From contig JASLVM010000011.1 of assembly GCA_030741355.1 (NCBI GenBank), positions 1 to 43,742 on the forward strand: a DNA stretch of 43,742 bases, read 5' to 3'. Numbering within the stretch: the stretch's first letter is position 1; the number at the start of each line of letters is the position of its first letter. Positions 23,030 to 31,549 of the stretch are shown here, in pieces. The notes beneath the pieces were generated by a model. The model was not told the origin of the DNA. It searched no databases and was given only the letters and a program-made list of their open reading frames with translations. Origin of the DNA: Candidatus Poseidonia sp. (lineage in GTDB: Archaea; Thermoplasmatota; Poseidoniia; Poseidoniales; Poseidoniaceae). The position numbers and the translations under genes are program-made.

Positions 23030-24808
23030 TCAGGCATCGTAGGAATAATAGTCACCACTGTTTCGTTGTTCCCGGTCTTTTCTGCTCTCATTTTTGTTGA
23101 TGCGGGGGCGCCGTGAATCGTGGTCTCGCCGGAACGTGACGTTCACTCCTTCCAAGAAGCGGTTCATTCCCTCTCTGAGATGATAAGGTCCCGTTGCGCG
23201 CCCCTCAACACCGCCTTCACCCTCAAAGACGAGCAGCGAATCCGATACGATATCAATGAAATAGACGTCGTGGTCGATGACAAAGGCTGACTTTTCATTG
23301 GCCTCCATCGTCCTGCGGATCGCTTTTGCGGCTTCCATACGAGCGTTGGCGTCGAGGTGCGCAGAAGGTTCGTCGAGAAGATAGAGGTCTGCATCCCTGC
23401 CCAAACAAAGCGCAATGGAGACCGCCTGACGCTCACCTCCTGAGAGTTTCTTCACCCGCTTGGGAAGGAGTTGGTCAATGCCAAGCGCCTTGATGACGTT
23501 CACGTTGAATTCTCCGCTTCGCCAACGTGGCCCAAGTTCGCTGTCCAACCACAATTGCACGGAACCGTTGATGTCGACATCGATGTGTTGAGGTTTGTAG
23601 GAAATGGTGGCGCCGGCGGACACCCATCCTTCGTCGTATTCATGCTCGCCAGCGAGGATTTTGATCATGGTTGACTTCCCGGTGCCGTTCGAGCCAACGA
23701 CCCCGACGACTTCCGAACGGTGGACCGCTCCTTCGCCTGAAGTAAGTTTAAACTCACCAAGTGTCTTTTCAAGGCCCCCCCAACTCACGACCGGCGTACC
23801 GATTTCAGCCGTACGGTCTCGATGCCGAAGGAACTTGATCGGCTTATCTCTGATGCGAACATTCTCCTCAGGAAGAAAACCATCGAGGTAGGTGTTGATG
23901 GCCTGCCGTGTTGAACGGGCTGGCGTGAAAATACCGAAAGCGCCCTTTTTCCCGTAGACGATGTGAACCAAATCTGCCAGGACGTCGAGGACCGCCAAAT
24001 CGTGTTCAATCACGATGACACGCTTGGTTTCGGCGAGGTCTTGGATGATACGGACGATGCGCATGCGTTCATGGATATCCAGATAGGAGGAGGGTTCATC
24101 GAAGAAGTACACATCGACGTCGCGAAGAATCGTCGCACAGATGGCCATGCGTTGCAGTTCACCGCCAGACAGTTGCTGAACGGTTCGTTGAAGCAAATGG
24201 TCAATCCCCAGCGAACGGGTGGTGGATTCCAGAAGGCCCCGTTCGTCAACCTTGCTGAGAAGGTCATGCACGGTACCTTTGACCCGCTTCGGGAGTTTGT
24301 CCACGTTTTGGGGCTTGAGGGCCACGCGGATGGTTCCTTTCTGAATGGCGATGAAGAAATCACGAAGTTCACCTTTGGGAAGCGAATCGATGACGTTACT
24401 CCAATCCGGCTCTTGTTCAAGCCAATCACCCAGATTGGGCGTCATGCGGCCCGAAAGAGCGCTGATGGCGGTCGACTTCCCCATGCCATTGGGCCCGAGA
24501 ATGCCGACAACGCTTTCCTTGGAAGGTGTTGGGAGCCGAAACAAACGAAACCCGTTCATGGAATAACGATGAATCATGTCTGTTTCAAGCTCGCTCGGTA
24601 GGTTTTCGATGATCAGGGCGTCATGGGGGCATTTGTTGATGCAGATGCCGCATCCAATGCAAAGGCTCTCGGAGATGTGAGGCTTGCCGGTGTGCTCGTC
24701 CATGATGATGCATTCTTGCCCGTTGCGGACAGGGGGGCAGAACACGTGGCACTCGTCGTTACACTTCTTCGGTTGACAATTGTCTTCCTTCAGAACCGCA
24801 ACACGCAT
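23030..24808 (-). CDS. abcE1: ABCE1/Rli1 ribosome-recycling ATPase
   Basis: The 592-residue soluble twin-ATPase splits post-termination ribosomes. The N-terminal ferredoxin-like region has eight cluster cysteines: C11, C16, C20, C24 and then C50, C53, C56, C60 ('SLCIGCGICINKCP'). ATPase 1 has Walker A 'GPNGMGKST' and signature 'LSGGELQR'. ATPase 2 has 'GSNGTGKST' and 'LSGGERQAV', with Walker B 'YLLDEPSAHLD'. The hinge and an HLH insert are in the usual place. Length is normal. ATG 24808 follows 'GGGTGACGG' and matches the family start 'MRVAVLKED', so an in-frame ATG 12 nt upstream is rejected. It lies 92 nt downstream of uL16. Confidence 0.97.
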   Translation of the reverse strand: MRVAVLKEDNCQPKKCNDECHVFCPPVRNGQECIIMDEHTGKPHISESLCIGCGICINKCPHDALIIENLPSELETDMIHRYSMNGFRLFRLPTPSKESVVGILGPNGMGKSTAISALSGRMTPNLGDWLEQEPDWSNVIDSLPKGELRDFFIAIQKGTIRVALKPQNVDKLPKRVKGTVHDLLSKVDERGLLESTTRSLGIDHLLQRTVQQLSGGELQRMAICATILRDVDVYFFDEPSSYLDIHERMRIVRIIQDLAETKRVIVIEHDLAVLDVLADLVHIVYGKKGAFGIFTPARSTRQAINTYLDGFLPEENVRIRDKPIKFLRHRDRTAEIGTPVVSWGGLEKTLGEFKLTSGEGAVHRSEVVGVVGSNGTGKSTMIKILAGEHEYDEGWVSAGATISYKPQHIDVDINGSVQLWLDSELGPRWRSGEFNVNVIKALGIDQLLPKRVKKLSGGERQAVSIALCLGRDADLYLLDEPSAHLDANARMEAAKAIRRTMEANEKSAFVIDHDVYFIDIVSDSLLVFEGEGGVEGRATGPYHLREGMNRFLEGVNVTFRRDHDSRRPRINKNESRKDREQRNSGDYYSYDA

Positions 24809-24833
24809 TCCGTCACCCAACCTATCCTCTCGT

Positions 24834-24846
24834 CTTTTCTATTTTG
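24834..24846 (-). promoter_or_regulatory. A-rich putative TATA element of abcE1
   Basis: The stretch caaaatagaaaag on the minus strand is centred about 33 nt upstream of the abcE1 ATG. It is the most AT-rich segment in the gap and could give the gene its own start site. Confidence 0.4.
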
Positions 24847-24861
24847 TTTCACCTGCCGTTC

Positions 24862-24877
24862 CCCGGTCAAAACCGGG
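24862..24877 (-). terminator. Hairpin downstream of uL16 (possible terminator or processing site)
   Basis: A perfect 6-bp stem CCCGGT/ACCGGG with a 4-nt loop lies 24 nt past the uL16 stop codon. No long U tract follows immediately, so classical archaeal U-run termination is not shown; the hairpin might instead stabilise or process an rpl10e-abcE1 transcript. Confidence 0.3.
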
Positions 24878-24900
24878 AAAGACAGCCAAAGTGCTGTTGC

Positions 24901-25440
24901 TCAAATGAGACCCTTGAGGTGCTCATGTCCTCGGATGAGGCGAATGGTGCACGGGGTGGGGAATTTCATACTGGCCTTGCGAAGCGCATCACGGGCCGTG
25001 AGGTAGTGCTCTGCGTTGACCTGGATGGAGATGACTCGCTGGCCACGCTTTACACGGGCTGCCGTACCGACGTTCTTACCGAAAGCACATCGCATGCCTT
25101 GGGAAACACGGTCTGCACCAGCACCGGTGGCTTGCTTGTTCTCTCGAAGCACGTGGTGTGGGAAGGTGTGAACTCGTAGAGCGTAGCCTTGGGCACCTGC
25201 CTGATTACGAATCGTGGAGTTGGAAACGACACGGGCGGCCTCAAGGGCCGTGTGGCGGATCTGAACATCGTTATCAGCACGAAGTTCGATGACCACTTGG
25301 AACTGGCCCGTTTCAGCAGCACGGCGGTTTCCGACGTGGAATTGCATGATACGGTTGTTGGGAACACCACCGATGTACTTTCGGCGGGTGTAGGCGGGGC
25401 CTTTCAATCGGCGGTACATCACAGCGGGTTTACGTGCCAT
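24901..25440 (-). CDS. rpl10e: 50S ribosomal protein L10e (uL16)
   Basis: The 179-residue large-subunit protein is the archaeal L10e/uL16 near the peptidyl transferase centre. Family signatures: 'MARKPAVMYRRLKGPAYTRRKYIGGVPNNRI', 'LRVHTFPHHVLRENKQATGAGADRVSQGMRCAFGKNVGTAARVKRGQ' and the C-terminal 'ARDALRKASMKFPTPCTIRL'. ATG 25440 is fixed by 'GGAGGCAGACCT' just upstream; the open frame continues 69 nt further, but those residues have no homology. A TATA-like box lies about 41 nt upstream. Divergent from the membrane propeller gene. Confidence 0.96.
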   Translation of the reverse strand: MARKPAVMYRRLKGPAYTRRKYIGGVPNNRIMQFHVGNRRAAETGQFQVVIELRADNDVQIRHTALEAARVVSNSTIRNQAGAQGYALRVHTFPHHVLRENKQATGAGADRVSQGMRCAFGKNVGTAARVKRGQRVISIQVNAEHYLTARDALRKASMKFPTPCTIRLIRGHEHLKGLI

Positions 25441-25476
25441 AGGTCTGCCTCCAAGCATGCCTGCGACCGATGCTCC

Positions 25477-25485
25477 CTTTATGAT
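25477..25485 (-). promoter_or_regulatory. TATA-like box (atcataaag) of rpl10e
   Basis: It is centred about 41 nt upstream of ATG 25440, predicting a leader of about 15 nt that contains the GGAGG ribosome site. Confidence 0.45.
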
Positions 25486-25575
25486 ATCTCCGCCCACGAC
25501 TTCAACCATTCACCGGTCGCCATTTTTCGCTTCAGGAAGCAAAGTCTTCATGGGGCGGACACCACAGCACGAATC

Positions 25576-26784
25576 ATGGCTGGACGGTGGCGGCGCCTGC
25601 TCGAGGAGGAATCCGAACACCAGTGGCTTACGCTGTCCTTGTTCGCCCTTTTCGTTCTGTTCGGGGCTTTTGCCATTGACGCCACGGAACATTTTGTAGG
25701 CGACCGAATCACAAATGTCACGGCCCAACACCAAGGCGGATTGGTCCTTGACATTGAATATCATGAAAACAATGGCTCCTACACCTCACTCGTTTTCGCC
25801 CCAGGAGCAGGCTATCATCTGTTCACCGAACACGTTGATGACGGAACCGTCAGCGAGGTGTACAGCCCAGAAAGAATTGACTTGGCGGATGAAGTGAATT
25901 TTCTAAAGACGATGCCGGACGGTGAAATCCTGTTTTCTGTTCAGCCCAATCAATTGATTGGACTCCAAGGCAACACCATGGTGACCTACGACTATGGATT
26001 GGAGGACGAATCGTTCACCACGCTGGATGTGGCCGAATTTGAAAACGATGAAGCAACGCATCGTTTGATGCTAACACAGGAAGGAAGCACAAACTCCTTC
26101 CGTGGCGTTGTCGGCATGTCTCCAACCGCCCCGATGTCCATGTCCTCGGGCGTTCAGTGGCACCATGTTGAAGCTCATTCAGAAGGAGTCTGGGTGGGCT
26201 TGGGCACGCACATCAGCACCTCTGGAGCAGATGGTTCAAGCCCAGCAACACCAGAGCCTCGACCGGTGCTTGGTTGGATTGTATGGGACGGAAGCGATGC
26301 AACGCCTGTCCTTCGAAACGTTGAGATGTTCTCCTCCGGCATGTTCCATTCCTTTGCCGCCGCTGGAAGCGATTTGATCGTCGGTGGCACCGTGGAGAGT
26401 TTGGTCATCAGCCCAAACGAAAAGGTGCAAACGTTGAACGCGCCCTCGACCATGGTGGTAAGCGACCTTGACGGCACTGTTTGGTTCATCGGCGCTCTTG
26501 GCTCAACAACGATTTCCACCTACAACAACGGGGTGTTTGAGGTCCATCAACTCAGTCGCCCCATCCCCGTTGACGCCTCGGATGCGGGTGCCCAACAGGA
26601 ATTCATCCACGTCCACGGCACGGACGTTAACGGCCAGCCCATCCAATGGTCAATCGACACCACAGCCGACGGTTCTATAGAGAGCGGCCGAGGTTTCCTG
26701 AACCTGTTGTTCTTGATTGGAGGGGGCGTGTTATTGGCCATGATGGCCATGTACGCCGTTGAACAGCTTCGAAGCACAACTTAA
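25576..26784 (+). CDS. Membrane-anchored beta-propeller-like protein, unknown
   Basis: The 402-residue protein has a short charged N-terminus, a signal-anchor helix (about 17-35, 'LTLSLFALFVLFGAFAID') and a long extracytoplasmic beta-rich region with propeller-like blades ('GVWVGLGTHISTSG', 'SDLIVGGTVESLVISPNEKVQ', 'SDLDGTVWFIGALG'). A C-terminal helix (about 374-396, 'NLLFLIGGGVLLAMMAMYAV') ends it with a short tail. No catalytic motif was found. ATG 25576 is the first Met after the divergent rpl10e promoter; the open frame upstream is antisense to rpl10e. It resembles the 5319-6494 protein in layout but not obviously in sequence. A 94-nt gap separates it from mutS. Confidence 0.75.
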   Translation: MAGRWRRLLEEESEHQWLTLSLFALFVLFGAFAIDATEHFVGDRITNVTAQHQGGLVLDIEYHENNGSYTSLVFAPGAGYHLFTEHVDDGTVSEVYSPERIDLADEVNFLKTMPDGEILFSVQPNQLIGLQGNTMVTYDYGLEDESFTTLDVAEFENDEATHRLMLTQEGSTNSFRGVVGMSPTAPMSMSSGVQWHHVEAHSEGVWVGLGTHISTSGADGSSPATPEPRPVLGWIVWDGSDATPVLRNVEMFSSGMFHSFAAAGSDLIVGGTVESLVISPNEKVQTLNAPSTMVVSDLDGTVWFIGALGSTTISTYNNGVFEVHQLSRPIPVDASDAGAQQEFIHVHGTDVNGQPIQWSIDTTADGSIESGRGFLNLLFLIGGGVLLAMMAMYAVEQLRSTT

Positions 26785-26878
26785 CCCGGCAAAGGACACG
26801 GCATCTCGGCCTCAGCGAGCCAATGTATTGAGAACCTTCATGTGCCCTCGTCAGCCTTCCCAAACTCCAGCGTAAGCC

Positions 26879-29533
26879 ATGGAGCGTGTAAGCATGTCCA
26901 AACGAGGAATGATGGACCAGTTCTTTGACATCAAAGAACAGCACCCAGACACCATCCTTTTCTTCAGAATGGGAGATTTCTACGAACTCTTCCACGACGA
27001 TGCTGAAGTGGCTGCTGATGTGCTCGGACTCTCTTTGACCTCTCGGGATAAAAACGCCGAGAAGCCCATACCAATGGCCGGATTTCCGTGGCACGGACTT
27101 GAAGACCACCTTCGAACCATGCTTCGGGCAGGCTACAAAGTGACGGTCGCTGAACAAGAAGAAGAATTGAGGCCCGGAGCGAAATTACTGGAACGGGTGG
27201 TGACTCGAGTCTATACGCCAGGCAGCCTCTACGAGGAAGGGTTGTTGGAGAGTGATGAGCAATCCTTGCTTGCAGCCGTGGTCCTCGGGTCGGAATCTTT
27301 GGGCCTTGCGGTGCTCGATGCTTCAACAGGCAAGGCATGGGCCAGCTCCCATGAGGGCTCCGAGCGCTTCATCCGTCTCCAAGACGACTTGCTTCGATGG
27401 CAACCAAGTGAACTCGTCGTCTCACCAAAAGACGCCGGAAACGACCACCTTGCTCCGCTTTTCCCACGCCTGGAAGCCACGATGGTGAGCCAACACCAAC
27501 TCAGCCAAACCAAACGAGAGGAGCGATTGCGAACGATGCTGGATGTGGCGGACTTAGGCCACCTTGACCTCGACCACGCCCCGTTAGCCATATCGGCCAC
27601 AGGACTTGCTGCAGACTACCTCGCTACGGTCCACCTGCGTCAGGACATCCCGCTGCAGGACGTTGAACTGGTTGAAGAGCAGGGCCACCTGCTGTTGGAT
27701 CAGACGACGCTACGAAATTTGGAATTGACCTCGACCTTGGCCGGCGAATACGATGGAAGCCTGCTCTCAACCCTCAATCGCTGTCGCACCGCTATGGGCC
27801 GACGTCTCCTGAAGACATGGATACTCCATCCGCTTTCAGACAAAGAAGCCATTCAAACGAGGCATCAAGCCGTGGCCACGTTGACCCGCTCGGCACGACG
27901 CCTTGACGGCATGCGCACATCGTTGAAAGGCATCAGGGACATGGAACGCTTGGCCACACAACTCGCTTATCAGCGAAGTAATGCAAGGGATTTGGTCGCG
28001 ACAGCCCATGCCCTTGAACGAATGCCCGCCCTCATTCAGTGGTGCAAAGACAGTCAAGACCCGCTCCTTATCCACCTCAGTCAAGGACTTGACCAACTCA
28101 ATGAAATGAGGGAAACCATTCACAACACCCTCGACGAACATCCGCCACTGGGATTACGAGACGGAGGTCTTCTGCGAAACGGCGTGGATGAAGAGGTCGA
28201 CCAGTTGCGCACAGTCACCTCCGAGGGGAAGGCATGGTTTTCCAACCTTGAACAAAGGCTTCGTGAAGAATTGGCCATCCCCTCGTTGAAAGTCAAGAAC
28301 AATCGCCAGGTTGGATGGTACATTGAAGTCACCCAAACACACAGCGAAAAGGTCCCAGAGACATGGCGTCGAAAACAACAATTGACCAATGGCTCGAGGT
28401 ACACCACGGAAGAACTGGTCGAGCGGGATGACCTGTTGTTGACCGCCGATTCAAAACTGAAAGAACTCGAGTATCGGCGCTTCCTCGAACTGCGCACCTA
28501 TTGTGGCACACAAGCGACGGTGCTGGCCGACATCGCTCGTCGTGTTGCATGCATCGATGTGTTACAGTGCTTTGCCTCGGTGAGCAGAGAAAGAAACTGG
28601 ACCAAACCAGACATCACGGACAAACACCAGATACAGTTGGAAGGCGCTCGGCATCCCGTTTTGGAAACGCAGTCAGGTTTCGTACCCAACGATGTCTCCA
28701 TGAATCAAAAGCGTAGTTTCCTTCTCATCACCGGCCCCAACATGGGCGGTAAATCCACCTATCTTCGAACGGTTGCGTTGGTCACCGTTCTTGCACAAGC
28801 CGGCTGTTTTGTGCCTGCCAAGCAGGCCAAGGTCGGTTTGGTGGACCGTATCTTCACGCGTGTTGGAGCAAGCGACGATCTCAAACGAGGGCGTTCGACG
28901 TTCATGATGGAAATGATCGAAGTGGCCCACATTCTCAAGCGAGCCTCTGAACGCTCCCTGGTGCTGCTGGATGAAATCGGCCGAGGCACGTCCACTTTTG
29001 ATGGTCTTTCAATCGCTTGGTCGGTCACCGAAGACATCTGTTCCAGAATCGGCGCCCGGACGCTTTTTGCCACCCACTACCACCAACTCATCGGTTTGGA
29101 AGGTGAGGTGAACGGGTTGTGCAATGTTCACGTTCAAGTCGCTCAAGTTGATGGGAAACTGCGTTTCCTTCACACCGTTGCGGACGGGCCATGCGATGAT
29201 TCCTACGGTGTTCAAGTCGCTGCTTTGGCTGGCTTACCTCGCCGCGTGGTGGAGCGGGCAAGCGATTTGCTCGCCTTCCTCGAGCAGCAAGCTGGCGGTG
29301 CCAAAGCGGGTGAGCACGGTGCACCCCAATCTCGCGACGCTGGCCAAGCGAGCCTGATGGGATATTTCGCAGCCGCCGCCATGCAAACCTCCTCCCCAAC
29401 ACCACCTGCGCTGGATCCAAACATCAAACGGACGATGGAACGCCTTCAAGAGACCAACGTGGACGAACTCAGCCCTCGCCAAGCCTTGGATGTTCTTTAT
29501 GCCTTGAAGAATGACCTGGAGGGAGATGCATGA
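26879..29533 (+). CDS. mutS: DNA mismatch repair protein MutS (MutS1)
   Basis: The 884-residue protein has all MutS1 domains. The mismatch-binding domain carries the Phe-x-Glu motif F34-Y-E36 ('MGDFYELF'). Connector, lever and clamp regions follow ('TLRNLELTSTL', 'NNRQVGWYIEVTQTH'). The C-terminal ATPase has Walker A 'GPNMGGKST' (619-627), 'DDLKRGRSTFMMEM', Walker B 'SLVLLDEIGRGTSTFDG' and 'FATHYHQL', plus a C-terminal dimerisation/helix-turn-helix tail ('ELSPRQALDVLYALKNDL'). It recognises mismatches and recruits MutL. An internal ATG at 26894 is an alternative start. The last 4 nt overlap mutL (ATGA), so the two are coupled. MutS1/MutL is patchy in archaea and usually viewed as bacterial in origin. 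Confidence 0.97.
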   Translation: MERVSMSKRGMMDQFFDIKEQHPDTILFFRMGDFYELFHDDAEVAADVLGLSLTSRDKNAEKPIPMAGFPWHGLEDHLRTMLRAGYKVTVAEQEEELRPGAKLLERVVTRVYTPGSLYEEGLLESDEQSLLAAVVLGSESLGLAVLDASTGKAWASSHEGSERFIRLQDDLLRWQPSELVVSPKDAGNDHLAPLFPRLEATMVSQHQLSQTKREERLRTMLDVADLGHLDLDHAPLAISATGLAADYLATVHLRQDIPLQDVELVEEQGHLLLDQTTLRNLELTSTLAGEYDGSLLSTLNRCRTAMGRRLLKTWILHPLSDKEAIQTRHQAVATLTRSARRLDGMRTSLKGIRDMERLATQLAYQRSNARDLVATAHALERMPALIQWCKDSQDPLLIHLSQGLDQLNEMRETIHNTLDEHPPLGLRDGGLLRNGVDEEVDQLRTVTSEGKAWFSNLEQRLREELAIPSLKVKNNRQVGWYIEVTQTHSEKVPETWRRKQQLTNGSRYTTEELVERDDLLLTADSKLKELEYRRFLELRTYCGTQATVLADIARRVACIDVLQCFASVSRERNWTKPDITDKHQIQLEGARHPVLETQSGFVPNDVSMNQKRSFLLITGPNMGGKSTYLRTVALVTVLAQAGCFVPAKQAKVGLVDRIFTRVGASDDLKRGRSTFMMEMIEVAHILKRASERSLVLLDEIGRGTSTFDGLSIAWSVTEDICSRIGARTLFATHYHQLIGLEGEVNGLCNVHVQVAQVDGKLRFLHTVADGPCDDSYGVQVAALAGLPRRVVERASDLLAFLEQQAGGAKAGEHGAPQSRDAGQASLMGYFAAAAMQTSSPTPPALDPNIKRTMERLQETNVDELSPRQALDVLYALKNDLEGDA

Positions 29534-31548
29534 AACCCGATAAAATCAGACAACTGGATGAGGCCACCATCGGATTTATTGCTGCAGGTGAAGTCGTTGA
29601 GCGACCAGCACAAGTCGTCAAAGAACTGATTGAAAACAGTCTGGATGCTGGCTCCACCTCCATCGTGATCACCGTTGAGCGGGGTGGGTTTGACCAACTT
29701 GTCATCGAAGACAACGGAAGCGGCATTGCCGAGGCAGACCTATCCTTGGCCCTTGACCGGCACGCCACCTCAAAACTCAGCAGCAAAGAAGACCTCTCCT
29801 CCATTGTGTCGCTCGGCTTTCGTGGTGAAGCCTTAGCGAGCATCGGCATGGTATCTCGTCTCAAAATAGCCAGCAAACCACAGGGCTCACAAGGTGCAAG
29901 CATCGTGATGGAGGACGGCATCAAAAGCGACGCTCAGCCGTACGGCATGGCCAACGGCACGATTATTTCCGTTGAACACCTCTTCCAAAACACACCCGCT
30001 CGACTCGCATTTCAGCGAAGACCTGAGACAGAAACCGCTCGAATTGTGGATGTTGTTGTCGACCATGCGCTCGCCCACCCTTCCTGCGCGTTCCATCTGA
30101 AAACAGAGCGACGAACGCTGCTAAATGTTCCAGCCACCGAAAACATGGTCGATCGCCTCTACGACATCATGGGGGCGCAGGCCACGGAATTGGTGGAACT
30201 CAAATTGCCTCTCGATGATGAGGGGGCCCCAGGAAAGGAACGTTGGAGTGGTTGGATCAGCACGCCCGACATCACGCGTGGAAAAGGGGATGACATTCAC
30301 GTCCTCATCAACAGTCGCCCGGTTGGCGCAGGCCCATTCCTCCAAGCCATCCGCCGAGGCTACAAAACACGACTCATGCAAGGTCGCCATCCTTTGGCTG
30401 TGGTCAACCTTCAGTGCCCTCCCGATGAAGTGGATGTCAACGTTCATCCAACAAAGAGAGAGGTGCGCCTTCGCCATTCATGGCGGGTTTTGGAACGCTT
30501 GGAACGAGCGATAGCCCACACTCTTGAATCCATCCCTACCGAACCGGATGCAACGGGCGGCATCCCAGGATTACAAGGTCTATCCGGAACGCAAGGCGTC
30601 AAGCCAGTTGAAACTTACTTTAACGAGACTCCTGTTGAGAAAAACCAAGATGCATCCATCTCAGCGGCGGCAGGCATGACCGTGAGCCCCGAAACCAAAA
30701 CGGCGACGCCGGTTGCCAGCCCCCCTGCGTGGGCGGTTGCTGCCGGCCGGCAATTGAACCTCGTCGGCGAAAAGGCCGATGAGCAAGTAAAACCACAAAG
30801 GGATCGACCCGTCTCTGCATCCCCCCTCGGCCAAGGCGTGCTTCCAAACCTCCCATCCAAACCGGTCGCTGCCCCGTTATCCTCTGCTGAACGGGACTTG
30901 CATCGACACGCAGGAACAGGAACCACCTGTCGACCAAGCGAAGAAACACCCCTCGAAGGGACTCTGAACGACCTACCGCACATGGAGCCCTTGGCTCAAT
31001 TTGCAGATTCATACATCCTGGTGCAAGCCGAAGACGAACTGCTTCTCATCGACCAACACGCTCTCCATGAGCGAGTAAGGTACGAGCGATTGAGGCATAG
31101 CGGGCAAGCATGGGAGCCACAGCAGCGACTCACTCCCCTCACGCTCGACCTTGATGTGCGGCAATCCGTCCTTGTTGATGCTCATCACCAACGGCTCCAC
31201 GATCTCGGATTCCATCTTTCAAAAGAGGATGATGCATGGGTTTTGAACGCCTCACCCCAACTCCTCGATGGAGACCAAGTCAAGCCGTTCTTCCTTGACT
31301 TGCTTCAGGACCTGGCCCTTGATGGAGGGCCGCTTGAAACCCTCGAAGCCAAGAAAGACCACATTGCGTTCATGACCGCTTGCAGAGGGTCGGTCAAAGC
31401 CAACGATTCTCTCACCTTGCCTGAGATGAGGCGGTTGCTCGATGATATGCGTCGTATCCAAAACCCTTGGGCATGCGTTCACGGACGACCGACATCGCTA
31501 CGCATTTCCATCGATAGTTTAGACCACCACTTTGGCCGACACGGGTGA
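29530..31548 (+). CDS. mutL: DNA mismatch repair endonuclease MutL
   Basis: The 672-residue GHKL ATPase begins 'IRQLDEATIGFIAAGEVVERPAQVVKELIENSLDAG', with 'VIEDNGSGI' and 'RHATSKL...LGFRGEALASI'. A long low-complexity linker (about 340-480) leads to the dimerisation domain. This carries the metal endonuclease motif DQHALHERVRYE from about residue 508 (DQHA-x2-E-x4-E), plus 'ACRGSVKAND' and 'CVHGRPTS', so it is a nicking MutL like those of bacteria without MutH. Start ATG overlaps the mutS stop by 4 nt. The C-terminus ends 1 nt from the convergent aroA stop. Confidence 0.97.
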   Translation: MKPDKIRQLDEATIGFIAAGEVVERPAQVVKELIENSLDAGSTSIVITVERGGFDQLVIEDNGSGIAEADLSLALDRHATSKLSSKEDLSSIVSLGFRGEALASIGMVSRLKIASKPQGSQGASIVMEDGIKSDAQPYGMANGTIISVEHLFQNTPARLAFQRRPETETARIVDVVVDHALAHPSCAFHLKTERRTLLNVPATENMVDRLYDIMGAQATELVELKLPLDDEGAPGKERWSGWISTPDITRGKGDDIHVLINSRPVGAGPFLQAIRRGYKTRLMQGRHPLAVVNLQCPPDEVDVNVHPTKREVRLRHSWRVLERLERAIAHTLESIPTEPDATGGIPGLQGLSGTQGVKPVETYFNETPVEKNQDASISAAAGMTVSPETKTATPVASPPAWAVAAGRQLNLVGEKADEQVKPQRDRPVSASPLGQGVLPNLPSKPVAAPLSSAERDLHRHAGTGTTCRPSEETPLEGTLNDLPHMEPLAQFADSYILVQAEDELLLIDQHALHERVRYERLRHSGQAWEPQQRLTPLTLDLDVRQSVLVDAHHQRLHDLGFHLSKEDDAWVLNASPQLLDGDQVKPFFLDLLQDLALDGGPLETLEAKKDHIAFMTACRGSVKANDSLTLPEMRRLLDDMRRIQNPWACVHGRPTSLRISIDSLDHHFGRHG

Positions 31549-31549
31549 A

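Noticed and set aside
25189-25575. N-terminal extension of the membrane propeller protein
   Set aside because: It is antisense to rpl10e and to its promoter; the signal-anchor begins just after ATG 25576.
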